Below are positions 1-9,366 of a DNA stretch of 64,000 nucleotides, piece after piece. Each line of letters opens with the position of its first letter. The first letter of the stretch is position 1. The DNA is from Azospirillum brasilense (lineage in GTDB: Bacteria > Pseudomonadota > Alphaproteobacteria > Azospirillales > Azospirillaceae). The stretch is taken from contig NZ_VITI01000001.1 in assembly GCF_007827795.1 (NCBI RefSeq), forward strand, positions 248,001 to 312,000, read 5' to 3'. A model generated the notes under the pieces. It saw only the letters and a list, made by a program, of their open reading frames with translations, did no database searches and was not told the DNA's origin. Both the position numbers and the translations under genes were made by a program.

Positions 1-56
1 CGATTGCGCATGCCGAACGCGGCCGGACGCCAGCCCGACCGCAGGATGGAGGGGCC

Positions 57-1823
57 ATGGTCTGGACCCAGACAAGCGTTTCCGTGAAGGCGGCGACCGC
101 CACGCCCAACCGCTGGGATCTCGTGGCCCTGCCGCTGGTCGTCGGCCTTCTCGCGCTGGCCGCCGCCGGCGGTCACCAGATGAACGCTCCACTGACCAGC
201 CTCGACACGCCGGCCGTCTCGCTCGACCCCTGGAACCTGCCGGACTACGCGTTGCGCTCGACGATGCGCATGCTGGCGGCGATGGCGGCCTCGCTGCTGT
301 TCACCTTCATCTACGCCACATTGGCGGCCAAGAGCCGCCGGGCCGGCATGGTGCTGATCCCCGTGCTGGACGTGCTCCAGTCGGTGCCGGTGCTCGGCTA
401 CATCTCCTTCACCGTGGTCTTCTTCCTGTCGCTGTTCCCCGGCAGCGTGCTGGGCGCCGAATGCGCGGCGATCTTCGCCATCTTCACCAGCCAGGCCTGG
501 AACATGACCTTCAGCCTCTACCAGTCGCTGCGGTCGGTGCCGCGCGACCTGGACGAGGCGGCCACCAGCTTCCGTTTCTCCGGCTGGCAGCGCTTCTGGC
601 GGCTGGAGGCGCCCTTCGCCATGCCGGGGCTGGTCTGGAACATGATGATCTCGATGTCCGGCGGCTGGTTCTTCGTCGTCGCGTCGGAGGCGATTACGGT
701 CGGCGACCGGACCGTCACGCTGCCCGGCATCGGCTCCTATCTGGCCGAGGCCATCGCGCAGAAGAATCTCGGCGCCGTCGGCTGGGCGGTGCTGGCGATG
801 CTGGCGGTCATCCTGCTCTACGACCAGTTCCTGTTCCACCCGCTGGTCGCCTGGGCCGACAAGTTCCGCTTCGAGCAGACTGGCGCGCAGGAGGCGCCCG
901 AGTCCTGGGTGCTGCGGCTGTTCCAGCGCACCCGCTTCTGCCGGGCGATGCTGGCGCCGGTCGAGTCCCTGCTCGACCGGGTGGCGTGGCTGCGCCTGTC
1001 GCCCCTCTCCTCTCTCGCCGCCGCCCTGCCCCCGGCCCTGAAGCGCCGGGTCGCCGCCCCACTCTCCCCCGCGTTCGACCGGGCGCTCGATCGGGGGTGG
1101 TACGCGGTCGTCGCAGCGGCGGCGCTCGCCCTGGGCTGGACCCTGGTGCGGTTCATCGCTGGCGGCGCCGGCTGGGGCGACGTCGGCACCGTGCTGCTGC
1201 TCGGAGCGGCGACGCTGCTGCGCGTCGTGGTGCTGGTCGCCATCGCCTCGCTGCTCTGGGTGCCGCTCGGCGTGCTGATCGGGCTGCGCCCACGGCTCGC
1301 CGAGACGGTCCAGCCGGTGGCGCAGTTCCTGGCGGCCTTCCCGGCCAACCTTCTGTTCCCGGTCGCCGTCGTCACCATCCTGCGCTTCGACCTGAACCCG
1401 GACGTCTGGCTCAGCCCGCTGATGATCCTGGGCACGCAGTGGTACATCCTGTTCAACGTCATCGCCGGAACCTCCACCTTCCCCAGCGACCTCAAGGAGA
1501 CGGCCTCCAGCTTCCGCATTCGCGGCTGGCAGTGGTGGCGCGACGTCATGCTGCCCGGCGTCTTCCCCTATTACCTGACCGGTGCGGTGACCGCGGCGGG
1601 CGGCTCGTGGAACGCCAGCATCGTCGCCGAGGCGGTGCGCTGGGGCGACGCCAAGGTCACCGCGCATGGGCTGGGCAGCTACATCGCCCAGGCGACCGCC
1701 GCCGGGGACTACCCGCGCATCGTGCTCGGCATCGCTGTGATGTCCCTGTTCGTCACCCTGCTCAACCGGCTGCTCTGGCGTCCGCTGTACGGCTACGCCG
1801 AACGCCGCCTGCGCCTTGCCTGA
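57..1823 (+). CDS. ABC transporter permease, two fused permease domains (NitT/TauT type)
   Basis: This 588-residue inner-membrane protein carries two binding-protein-dependent permease domains in one chain, so it would form the whole membrane channel of an importer. The two cytoplasmic EAA-type coupling loops are visible around residues 175-200 ([16 protein letters not shown]) and 480-500 ([16 protein letters not shown]), each followed by the GGSW/GGWF segment typical of nitrate/sulfonate/taurine permeases. Family members usually have a single such domain of about 250 residues, so this is a fusion. The ATG at 57 follows a GGAGGGG ribosome site. The ATPase gene follows directly with its own ribosome site. 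No binding protein is visible downstream; it may lie upstream of the window. The substrate cannot be read from the sequence. Confidence 0.9.
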   Translation: MVWTQTSVSVKAATATPNRWDLVALPLVVGLLALAAAGGHQMNAPLTSLDTPAVSLDPWNLPDYALRSTMRMLAAMAASLLFTFIYATLAAKSRRAGMVLIPVLDVLQSVPVLGYISFTVVFFLSLFPGSVLGAECAAIFAIFTSQAWNMTFSLYQSLRSVPRDLDEAATSFRFSGWQRFWRLEAPFAMPGLVWNMMISMSGGWFFVVASEAITVGDRTVTLPGIGSYLAEAIAQKNLGAVGWAVLAMLAVILLYDQFLFHPLVAWADKFRFEQTGAQEAPESWVLRLFQRTRFCRAMLAPVESLLDRVAWLRLSPLSSLAAALPPALKRRVAAPLSPAFDRALDRGWYAVVAAAALALGWTLVRFIAGGAGWGDVGTVLLLGAATLLRVVVLVAIASLLWVPLGVLIGLRPRLAETVQPVAQFLAAFPANLLFPVAVVTILRFDLNPDVWLSPLMILGTQWYILFNVIAGTSTFPSDLKETASSFRIRGWQWWRDVMLPGVFPYYLTGAVTAAGGSWNASIVAEAVRWGDAKVTAHGLGSYIAQATAAGDYPRIVLGIAVMSLFVTLLNRLLWRPLYGYAERRLRLA

Positions 1824-1836
1824 CGGAGGCCGTATC

Positions 1837-3141
1837 GTGACGCAGAATCCGACTCTCTTCGAACTCCGCGGCGTCCGGCAGGCCTACCGCAAGCCGTCCG
1901 GCCAGCAGTATGTCGTGCTCGACGGCGTGGACCTGACGCTGCGCGACGGCGAGATCGTCGGGCTGCTCGGCCGCTCCGGCTCGGGCAAGTCCACGCTGCT
2001 GCGCATCGTCGCCGGGCTGGCGCGGCCGACCTCCGGCGAGGTTCTGCATCACGGCGCGGCGGTGGCCGGGCCGACCGACGGGGTGGCGATGGTGTTCCAG
2101 TCCTTTGCGCTGTTCCCCTGGCTGACCGTCGAGGAGAATGTGCTGGCCGGGCTGAAGGCGCTGCGCGTTCCCGGAAAGGAAGCGGCGGCGCGCGCCGGGG
2201 AGGCCATCGACCTGATCGGGCTGTCGGGCTTCGAGAACGCCTACCCCAAGGAGCTGTCCGGCGGGATGCGCCAGCGCGTCGGCTTCGCCCGCGCGCTGGT
2301 GGTCCAGCCGGAGATCCTGCTGATGGACGAGCCCTTCTCGGCGCTCGACGTGCTGACGGCGGAGACGCTGCGCACCGACCTGCTCGACCTGTGGATGGAG
2401 CGCAAGCTGCCGACCCGGTCGATCCTGATGGTCACCCACAACATCGAGGAGGCGGTGCTGATGTGCGACCGCATCCTGGTCTTCGCCTCCAATCCGGGCC
2501 GCGTGGCGGCGGAGATCCGGGTGGACATTCCGCACCCGCGCAACCGGCTGGCCCAGGACTTCCGCGATCTGGTCGACGACATCTACGGCCGGATGACCGC
2601 GCGCAAGCCGCCGGCCGCCGCGGCGGCGGCAACCGGGCGCCCGCGGCCGGTTTACGCCGAGGCGCTCCAGCCCGTCTCGACCAACCGGCTGTCCGGCCTG
2701 CTGGAGACGCTGGCCGCCCCGCCCTACCACGGCAAGGCGGACCTGCCGCACCTCGCGGCGGCGCTGCGGCACGAGATCGACGACCTCTTCCCCATCGCCG
2801 AGACGCTCCAGATGCTCGGCTTCGCCGAGGTGGCGGAGGGCGACATCCGGCTGACCGAGCCGGGCCGCCTGTTCGCCGAGGCCGGGATGGACGACCGCAA
2901 GGCCCTGTTCGCCGAGCATCTGGTCAATTTCGTGCCGCTCGCCGCGCACATCCACGCCGCCCTGTCGGAACGCACCGACCACCGCGTTCCCTACGCCCCG
3001 TTCGCCCGCGAACTGGAGGCCTTCATGAGCGAGGATTATGCGGAGGCGACGCTGAACGCCGTGACCGGCTGGGCCCGCTACGCCGAGCTGTTCACCTACG
3101 ACGGCGAGGCCGGAGTCTTCTGCAAGGAGGAGGCCGAATAG
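1837..3141 (+). CDS. ABC transporter ATP-binding protein with C-terminal AAA-associated domain
   Basis: This is the ATPase partner of the fused permease just upstream. Walker A (GRSGSGKST), the Q-loop ([10 protein letters not shown]), signature (LSGGMRQR) and Walker B ([12 protein letters not shown]) occupy the first 240 residues. The last 170 residues form a separate globular region of the kind annotated as AAA-associated C-terminal domain in nitrate/sulfonate-type ATPases. I chose GTG at 1837, which has GGAGG eight bases upstream; a TTG at 1816 in the same frame would overlap the permease end and lacks a ribosome site. The C-terminal domain is thought to be regulatory in such proteins, but nothing here shows what it senses. 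Confidence 0.9.
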   Translation: MTQNPTLFELRGVRQAYRKPSGQQYVVLDGVDLTLRDGEIVGLLGRSGSGKSTLLRIVAGLARPTSGEVLHHGAAVAGPTDGVAMVFQSFALFPWLTVEENVLAGLKALRVPGKEAAARAGEAIDLIGLSGFENAYPKELSGGMRQRVGFARALVVQPEILLMDEPFSALDVLTAETLRTDLLDLWMERKLPTRSILMVTHNIEEAVLMCDRILVFASNPGRVAAEIRVDIPHPRNRLAQDFRDLVDDIYGRMTARKPPAAAAAATGRPRPVYAEALQPVSTNRLSGLLETLAAPPYHGKADLPHLAAALRHEIDDLFPIAETLQMLGFAEVAEGDIRLTEPGRLFAEAGMDDRKALFAEHLVNFVPLAAHIHAALSERTDHRVPYAPFARELEAFMSEDYAEATLNAVTGWARYAELFTYDGEAGVFCKEEAE

Positions 3142-3229
3142 CCGGGGCGTCCCGGCGGAAGGCTTGACCGGGGCGCCCGCCGCTGCCAGGAACACGGGCA
3201 GCGCCCTTCGCCACCGGTTCACAGAATTC

Positions 3230-5770
3230 ATGAGCATCCCGCCCCTTCCCATCGACCCCGTGCTTCCCGAGCTGCTGGCCGCGCTGGACGGGCGCGGCGT
3301 GGCGGTGCTCCAGGCGCCACCGGGGGCCGGCAAGACGACCCGCGTGCCGCTGGCCCTGCTCGACCGCCCTTGGCTGGCCGGGCGCAAGGTGATCGTGCTG
3401 GAGCCGCGGCGGCTGGCCGCCCGCGCCGCCGCCCGCCGCATGGCCGCGATGCTGGGGGAAGGCGTCGGCGAGACGGTCGGCTACCGCGTGCGGCTGGACA
3501 CGAAGGTCGGTCCGAAGACCCGGATCGAGGTGGTGACCGATGGCCTGTTCCTGCGCCAGCTTCAGGAGGACCCCGAGCTGCCGACGGTGGGCGCCGTGCT
3601 GTTCGACGAGTTCCACGAGCGCGGCATCGACAGCGATCTGGCCCTGGCGCTGGTGCAGGAGGCGCGCGGCGCGCTGCGCGACGACCTGCGGCTGGTGGTG
3701 ATGTCAGCGACGCTGGACGGCGCCCCCGTCGCCGCCCTGCTGGGCGACGCCCCGATGGTGACCAGCGAGGGCCGCGCCTTCCCGGTTGAGACCCGCTACC
3801 TCGAGTCTCCGGCTACCGGCACCCGCGTCGAGGACGCCGTGGCCGCCGCCGTCCGCCGCGCGGTGCGGGAGGAAAGCGGCAACGCGCTGGTCTTCCTGCC
3901 CGGCGCCGGGGAGATCCGGCGGGTGCAGAGCCTTCTGGAGTCGGCGGACCTCGGCCCCGGCACGGTGATCGCCCCGCTCTACGGCGACCTGACGGCGGAC
4001 GCGCAGGACCGCGCCATCGCCCCCAGCCCGCCGGGCACGCGCAAGATCGTGCTCGCCACCCCCATCGCCGAGACCAGCCTGACCATCGAGGGCATCCGCA
4101 TCGTGGTGGACGGCGGGCTGATGCGCGTCCCCCGCTTCGATCCGCGCAGCGGCATGACGCGGCTGGTCACCGCCAAGGTCTCCCAGGCCTCGGCGGAGCA
4201 GCGGCGGGGCCGCGCCGGCCGCCTGGAGCCCGGCGTCTGCTACCGCCTGTGGCCGGAGCCGTCGCACAAGGCGCTGGCCGCCTTCACCCCGCCGGAGATC
4301 ATGGACGCCGACCTCGCCCCGCTGGCGCTGGAGCTGGCGGTGTGGGGCGTACCCGACCCGGCATCGCTCGCTTGGCTTGACCCGCCACCCGCCGCCGCGA
4401 TGGCCCAGGCGCGGGAACTGCTGCGCGAGCTGGGGGCGCTGGACGCCGACGGCGGCATCACCGCGCATGGGCGCCGCATGGCCGGCTTCGGCGTGCATCC
4501 CCGGCTGGCCCACATGATGCTGAAGGGCAAGGCGATGGGGCTGGGTGCGCTGGCCTGCGAGGTTGCCGCCCTGCTCGGCGAGCGTGACATCGTCCGCGCC
4601 CAGCCCGGCTTCCGCGACGCCGACCTGCGGCTGCGCGTGGAACTGCTGCGCGGGCTGGACGATGAAGGCCGGGTGCGCGGCGCCGGGCGCGGCCTGACGG
4701 TGGAGCGCGGCGGCGCCCAGCAGGCGTTGAAGCAGGCCCGCAACTGGAAGCGCCAGCTGGGCGTGAAGGGGAATGGCGGCGATCTCGGCGCCACTGGCCT
4801 GCTGGTCGCCCTGGCCTACCCCGACCGCATCGGCCAACGCCGCCCCGGAGGAAGCGCGGGCGGGGCCGCCGCGCAATACCGGCTGTCCAACGGGCGGGGC
4901 GCCTATTTCCAAGACGCCGAGCCGCTGAGCGCCGAGGACTGGCTGGCCGTCGCCGACCTGGACGGGGCGGCCCGCGAGTCGCGCATCTTCCTCGCCGCCC
5001 CGCTCTCCCTGGCGGAACTGGAGGAGGCCTTCGCCGAGCACATCCGCGGCGAGACGCTGGTCGCCTGGGACGGGCGGGAGCAGACGGTGCTGGCCCGCCG
5101 CCGCCGCATGCTGTTCGCCCTGGCGCTGGAGGACAAGCGCCTGCCCAACCCGCCCGCCGAGGCCATCGCCGCCGCCATGCTGGAGGGAATCCGGGAAATG
5201 GGGCTGACCGCCCTGCCCTGGTTCGACGAGCTGCGCAAGTGGCAGACGCGCGTGCTGTTCCTGCGCCGCCGCGAGGGGGAGGAATGGCCGGACGTCTCCG
5301 ACGCCGCCCTGCTGGAGACGATGGAGGAGTGGCTGGCGCCCTTCCTGAACGGCGCGTCGCGCCGCGCCCATCTGGACCGGGTGGAGCTGGGCAACGCGCT
5401 GCGCGGGCTGCTGCCCTGGGCGATGCAGCAGCGGCTGGACAAGGAGGCGCCGACCCATGTGGAGGTGCCCAGCGGTTCCCGCATCCCCATCGACTACAGC
5501 GGGGACGAGCCGGTGCTGGCCGTGCGGCTGCAGGAAATGTTCGGGCTGGCCGAGACGCCGCGCATCGCCGGCGGGCGGGTGCCGCTGCTGCTCCATCTGC
5601 TGTCCCCGGCCCGCCGCCCGGTGCAGGTGACGCGCGACCTCGCCAGCTTCTGGGCCAACGCCTACAAGGCGGTGAAAGCCGACCTCAAGGGGCAGTATCC
5701 CAAGCATTATTGGCCCGACAACCCGCTGGAGGCCGAACCCACGGCGCGGGCGAAACCACGCGGACGGTAA
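3230..5770 (+). CDS. hrpB: ATP-dependent helicase HrpB
   Basis: An 846-residue DEAH-box RNA-helicase-like protein of the HrpB family, whose cellular role is poorly defined. Visible motifs are Walker A APPGAGKTT near residue 35, the DEFH box (LFDEFHERGID) near residue 125, the SAT motif (VVMSATLDG), and motif VI QRRGRAGR near residue 325, followed by the helicase-associated and HrpB C-terminal regions. Length matches the family (about 820-850). The ATG at 3230 begins the conserved N-terminus (LPIDPVLPELLAAL); an upstream TTG at 3164 would add unrelated residues. It is followed at 17 bases by a LOG-like gene and may be cotranscribed with it. Confidence 0.95.
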   Translation: MSIPPLPIDPVLPELLAALDGRGVAVLQAPPGAGKTTRVPLALLDRPWLAGRKVIVLEPRRLAARAAARRMAAMLGEGVGETVGYRVRLDTKVGPKTRIEVVTDGLFLRQLQEDPELPTVGAVLFDEFHERGIDSDLALALVQEARGALRDDLRLVVMSATLDGAPVAALLGDAPMVTSEGRAFPVETRYLESPATGTRVEDAVAAAVRRAVREESGNALVFLPGAGEIRRVQSLLESADLGPGTVIAPLYGDLTADAQDRAIAPSPPGTRKIVLATPIAETSLTIEGIRIVVDGGLMRVPRFDPRSGMTRLVTAKVSQASAEQRRGRAGRLEPGVCYRLWPEPSHKALAAFTPPEIMDADLAPLALELAVWGVPDPASLAWLDPPPAAAMAQARELLRELGALDADGGITAHGRRMAGFGVHPRLAHMMLKGKAMGLGALACEVAALLGERDIVRAQPGFRDADLRLRVELLRGLDDEGRVRGAGRGLTVERGGAQQALKQARNWKRQLGVKGNGGDLGATGLLVALAYPDRIGQRRPGGSAGGAAAQYRLSNGRGAYFQDAEPLSAEDWLAVADLDGAARESRIFLAAPLSLAELEEAFAEHIRGETLVAWDGREQTVLARRRRMLFALALEDKRLPNPPAEAIAAAMLEGIREMGLTALPWFDELRKWQTRVLFLRRREGEEWPDVSDAALLETMEEWLAPFLNGASRRAHLDRVELGNALRGLLPWAMQQRLDKEAPTHVEVPSGSRIPIDYSGDEPVLAVRLQEMFGLAETPRIAGGRVPLLLHLLSPARRPVQVTRDLASFWANAYKAVKADLKGQYPKHYWPDNPLEAEPTARAKPRGR

Positions 5771-5787
5771 CGGAAAGGCGGACGGTC

Positions 5788-6315
5788 ATGGCGATCATCG
5801 GGGTTATGGGGTCGGGACAGGAGGAATGGGCGGACTACGCGGAGCCGCTCGGCGCGTGGATCGCCGGGGCCGGGCACGACCTGCTGACCGGCGGCGGCGG
5901 CGGGGTGATGCGGTCCGCCGCGCGGGCCTTCCACGGCACGCCGGGGCGCCGCGGCCGCTCCATCGGCATCCTGCCGTCCGAGCCCGACCCGATCCGCGGC
6001 CATGCGCCCCTGCCCGGCTACCCCAACCCCTACATCGACCTGCCCATCCTGACGCCCTTAGCGCGCAAGCCGGCCGGCGCGCCGCCGACGGAGCTGAGCC
6101 GCAACCACGTCAACATCCTGACCAGCGATGTGATCGTCGTCCTGCCGGGCCGCCACGGGACCTTGGACGAGGTGCGGCTCGCCCTGCGCTTCGGAAAGCC
6201 TATGATCGGTTTCGGACCGGAGCTTGACTTTCAGGCCATGCCCGCCGAATTGCGGACAACCGGCGACTTCGGAACGGTCACGGCCTTCATCGCGGACGCT
6301 GTGTCCCGCCGCTGA
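5788..6315 (+). CDS. LOG/SLOG-like Rossmann nucleotide-binding protein
   Basis: A 175-residue single-domain protein with the Rossmann layout of the LOG / molybdenum-cofactor-carrier-like superfamily. A GGGGGVMRSAARAF segment near residue 38 binds the phosphate in relatives, and PGRHGTLDEV near residue 118 corresponds to the PGGxGTxxE motif of LOG phosphoribohydrolases, with RH replacing Gx. That change means cytokinin-type nucleotide hydrolase activity should not be assumed. ATG at 5788 follows GGAAAGGCGG. The gene sits between hrpB and a nucleotide cyclase; no functional link is evident. Confidence 0.8.
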   Translation: MAIIGVMGSGQEEWADYAEPLGAWIAGAGHDLLTGGGGGVMRSAARAFHGTPGRRGRSIGILPSEPDPIRGHAPLPGYPNPYIDLPILTPLARKPAGAPPTELSRNHVNILTSDVIVVLPGRHGTLDEVRLALRFGKPMIGFGPELDFQAMPAELRTTGDFGTVTAFIADAVSRR

Positions 6316-6358
6316 CCCTCCGTTCCCGGACAACGCGACCTGTGGCAGGATGGCGGGC

Positions 6359-7591
6359 ATGGATGCGCAAGGGATTCTCGACCTCAGCCGCTGGATCGCG
6401 GAGGCCGGGCTGCAGGGGGTGCCGGAGACGGACCTCATCGGCGGCTTCTGCGAACGGCTGGTCGCGGCGGGTGTGCCGCTGACCCGAACCGTGGTCGGGG
6501 CGGACACGCTGCACCCGACCATCGCCGGCCATGTCGTCACCTGGGACAGCACCGGGCGCAACGCCGCCGAGGTGCGCCAGACCGAATATGGCGGCGACGG
6601 CAGCGACCCCGACATTGACGAGAAATGGCTGCGCAGCCCCTTCCACCGGCTCTACACCTCCGGCGAGACGATGCTGCGCCTGCGGCTAACCAACGGCATG
6701 GAGAATAGCGCGTTCCCGATCGTGGACGAGCTGCGGGCGCAGGGCGCCACCGACTACATGGCCATCGTCAACCGGCTCGGCCCCCGCGCCGCCATCGGGG
6801 AGCTGGACTGCATCTTCTCCTCCTGGGTGTCGCACCATCCCGACGGCTTCAGCGACGCCCAGCGGGACGCCCTGCTCACCCTCACCGGCAGTCTGGCGCT
6901 GGCGCTGCGCGGCCACGCCATGGCGCACATCGCCAACACGCTGGCCGAGACCTATCTGGGGCGGGACGCCGGCCACCGGGTGCTGCGCGGCCACATCCGC
7001 CGCGGCGTGGCGGAGGAACTGGACGCCGTGCTGTGGTTCAGCGACCTCCAGGGCTTCACCCGCATCACCGACACCGCCGCCCCGGAAACCATCCTGCCGC
7101 TGCTGAACGACTATGCGGAGCTGGTGGTGACGGCCATCCACCGGCACCACGGGCAGGTGCTGAAATTCATCGGTGACGGCATCCTGGCCGTCTTCGACCG
7201 CTCCAGCGCCGGAGACGCCTGCCGCGCCGCGCTCGACGCCGCGGAGGAGGCCCGGGAGCGCTGCAAGGAACTGAACGCCCGCCGCTCCGCCGCCGGGCTG
7301 CCGGTGACGCGCTTCTATCTCGGGCTGCACCAGGGGAAGGTGTTCTACGGCAACATCGGCGGGGTGGACCGGCTGGACTTCACCGTGGTCGGCCCGGCGG
7401 TGAACGAGGCCAGCCGGATCGCCGCGATGTGCCGGTCGCTCGACCAGGACATCCTGCTGTCCTCCGCCTTCACGGAGTCCGCTCCGGACTGCCGGGAGCG
7501 GCTGATCTCGGTCGGGCGCTACCTGCTGCGTGGGGTGGGCCGCCCGCAGGAGCTGTACACGCTGGACCCGGAGGCGTCGCCCCCACCCTAA
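6359..7591 (+). CDS. Class III adenylate/guanylate cyclase
   Basis: A soluble 410-residue protein with an N-terminal sensory region of about 215 residues and a C-terminal class III cyclase domain. The catalytic metal-binding aspartates are visible in WFSDLQGFTRITD and in KFIGDGILAVFD, and the later VVGPAVNEASRIAAMC segment is the usual transition-state region. It should make cAMP or cGMP from the nucleoside triphosphate. ATG at 6359 has AGGA eight bases upstream; an ATG nine bases earlier has no ribosome site. The stop codon lies inside the first arm of a long palindromic repeat, so the 3' end of the transcript should fold into a stable hairpin. Confidence 0.88.
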   Translation: MDAQGILDLSRWIAEAGLQGVPETDLIGGFCERLVAAGVPLTRTVVGADTLHPTIAGHVVTWDSTGRNAAEVRQTEYGGDGSDPDIDEKWLRSPFHRLYTSGETMLRLRLTNGMENSAFPIVDELRAQGATDYMAIVNRLGPRAAIGELDCIFSSWVSHHPDGFSDAQRDALLTLTGSLALALRGHAMAHIANTLAETYLGRDAGHRVLRGHIRRGVAEELDAVLWFSDLQGFTRITDTAAPETILPLLNDYAELVVTAIHRHHGQVLKFIGDGILAVFDRSSAGDACRAALDAAEEARERCKELNARRSAAGLPVTRFYLGLHQGKVFYGNIGGVDRLDFTVVGPAVNEASRIAAMCRSLDQDILLSSAFTESAPDCRERLISVGRYLLRGVGRPQELYTLDPEASPPP

Positions 7592-7660
7592 CCCTCCCCC
7601 GCCCAGCGGGGGAGGGTTAGGGTGGGGGAGGGCCAGGGTGGGGGAGGGCCGGGGTGGGGG
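7580..7660. repeat. C-rich palindromic repeat, copy 1
   Basis: Two perfect 23-base arms (7580-7602 and 7606-7628) flank a CCA loop. The left arm begins CCCCCACCCTAACCC and ends CCCCCGC. Two further partial right arms (AGGGTGGGGGAGGGCC type) follow to about 7660. The element overlaps the cyclase stop codon and lies between the convergent cyclase and spoVR genes. Related copies occur at 9318, 29973 and 35433. Confidence 0.85.
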
Positions 7661-7688
7661 CAAACACGAAGCCCCACCCTGCCCCCCA

Positions 7689-9245
7689 TCACCCTCCGAT
7701 GCCGCTCGGCGCGGTGACCGCGTGCTCCTTCAGGATGGCGTCGGACAGGGCCGACACCTCGACGAGCTGGACCTCGTAGCCCCACAGGTTGGCGATGTGG
7801 CGCAGCACCGCCTTGGCGTCGCTCTCGTCCAGCAGCACGCCGTTGGTCACCCGGTGGTGCAGGATCAGCTTGCGGTCGCCCGCCAGATCGACGTCGACGA
7901 TCTGGATGTCCGGTTCCAGGAAGCCCAGGTCGTACTGCCGTGCCAGCAGCTTGCGGATGCCGCGGTAGCCGCGCTCGTTGTGGATGTTCTCGACCAGCAG
8001 ATAGGGGTCTTCCGCGTCGTCGCGCACGCTGAACATCTTGAACTTACGCATCAGGTGCGGGCTGAGATACTGGAGCACGAAGCTCTCGTCGCGGAAGTTG
8101 GCCCAGGCGTCGCGCAGCGCGCCCATGCCGTCGCCCCGCCCGGCGAGGTCGGGGAACCAGTAGCGGTCCTCGTCCGTCGGGGTCTCGGCGATGCGCTGGA
8201 TGTCCTGCATCATCGCGAAGCCCAGCGCGTAGGGGTTGATGCCCGAGAAGCGCTGGTCGTCGAACTCCGGCTGGAACACCACCGAGGTGTGCGAATGCAG
8301 GAATTCCAGCATCGCGCCTTCGCTGATCATCCCCCGTTGGTGCATCTCATTCAGGATGGTGTAGTGGGTGTAGGTCGCACACCCCTCGTTCATCAGCTTG
8401 GTCTGCTTCTGCGGGTAGAAATACTGCGCCATATGGCGGACGATGCGCAGGATCTCGCGCTGCCAATGCTCCAGCCGCGGCGCCTTCTTCTCCAGGAAAT
8501 AGAGCAGGTTCTCTTCCGGCAGGCCGAGCAGCTTCTTGCGCTCCGACACCGACTTGGACGGGCGGTTGCCGCCGACGGCGGCCTTCGGCACGGTGCGCCA
8601 CAGGTCGTTGAAGGTCTGTTCCTGGTACTCCTGCCGCTCCCGCTCGCGCTTCTGCTCCAGCCGCAGGTCGAGGCTGCGCTTCTTCGGGTATTTGTGCACG
8701 CCCTGGTTCATCAGCGCGTGGGCGGCGTCGAGCACCCGTTCCACCGCGTGGTGGCCGTAGCGGTCCTCGCACTGGGCGATGTAGGACTTGGCGAACTCCA
8801 GATAGTCGAGAATGCCCTCGGCGTCGGTCCACTGCTGGAACAGCTGGTTGTTCTTGAAGAAGTGGTTGTGGCCGAAGGCGGCATGGGCGATCACCAGCGT
8901 CTGCATCGTCATGGTGTTCTCTTCCATGATGTAGCTGATGCAGGGGCTGGAATTGATGACGATCTCATAGGCGAGGCCGCGGTAGCCCTTGCGGTAGAGC
9001 ATCTCGTCGCGGGCGAAATGCTTGCCGAAGGACCAGTGCTTGTACATCAGCGGCATGCCGATGGACGAATAGGCGTCGAGCATCTGCTCGGCGGTGATGA
9101 CCTCGATCTGGTTGGGATAGACGTTGAGGCCCATGTCCTTCAGGGCGATGTTCTCGATGGCGTCGTAGACGCGCTTGATCTGGTCGTAATCCCAGTCCGC
9201 CCCGTCGTAGAGCAGGCTGTCGGGCTTGTCGATCACAGCGGTCAT
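7689..9245 (-). CDS. spoVR: SpoVR family protein
   Basis: A 518-residue protein of the SpoVR/YcgB family. The typical N-terminal block is readable (WDYDQIKRVYDAIENIALKDMGL near residue 18, then MPLMYKHWSFGKHFARDE and the histidine-rich IAHAAFGHNHFFKNN). Family function is not settled; it is named for a cortex defect in Bacillus but is widespread in non-sporulating Proteobacteria. It is the last gene of a leftward cluster after prkA and the YeaH/YhbH gene. In enterobacteria the matching genes (yeaG, yeaH, ycgB) belong to the general stress response, so a stress role is inferred here. Confidence 0.93.
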   Translation of the reverse strand: MTAVIDKPDSLLYDGADWDYDQIKRVYDAIENIALKDMGLNVYPNQIEVITAEQMLDAYSSIGMPLMYKHWSFGKHFARDEMLYRKGYRGLAYEIVINSSPCISYIMEENTMTMQTLVIAHAAFGHNHFFKNNQLFQQWTDAEGILDYLEFAKSYIAQCEDRYGHHAVERVLDAAHALMNQGVHKYPKKRSLDLRLEQKRERERQEYQEQTFNDLWRTVPKAAVGGNRPSKSVSERKKLLGLPEENLLYFLEKKAPRLEHWQREILRIVRHMAQYFYPQKQTKLMNEGCATYTHYTILNEMHQRGMISEGAMLEFLHSHTSVVFQPEFDDQRFSGINPYALGFAMMQDIQRIAETPTDEDRYWFPDLAGRGDGMGALRDAWANFRDESFVLQYLSPHLMRKFKMFSVRDDAEDPYLLVENIHNERGYRGIRKLLARQYDLGFLEPDIQIVDVDLAGDRKLILHHRVTNGVLLDESDAKAVLRHIANLWGYEVQLVEVSALSDAILKEHAVTAPSGIGG

Positions 9246-9317
9246 GCCTCACATCCTCTCAAAACTCTGCGGGGTGTTGGCCCCGATTCTTGATGCGGCC
9301 TCGCGGTGGCGGGCATC

Positions 9318-9360
9318 GCCCCCACCCCAACCCTCCCCCGCCTTGCAGGGGAGGGGGCAA
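9318..9360. repeat. C-rich palindromic repeat, copy 2 (single short unit)
   Basis: CCCCCACCCCAACCCTCCCC on the left and GCAGGGGAGGGGGCAAG on the right form a short hairpin between the yeaH-like gene and spoVR, within a leftward operon. It is a diverged single unit of the family seen at 7580, 29973 and 35433. Confidence 0.75.
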
Positions 9361-9366
9361 GGACGC

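Noticed and set aside
1762..3441. Long open frame on the minus strand opposite the ABC ATPase
   Set aside because: It is Arg/Gly/Gln-rich, has no family likeness, and mirrors the codon bias of the real gene on the other strand; the same holds for long antisense frames over hrpB, carB and the FtsK-like gene.
7530..9293. Rightward open frame opposite spoVR
   Set aside because: Composition is that of an antisense shadow and the spoVR match on the minus strand is full length.
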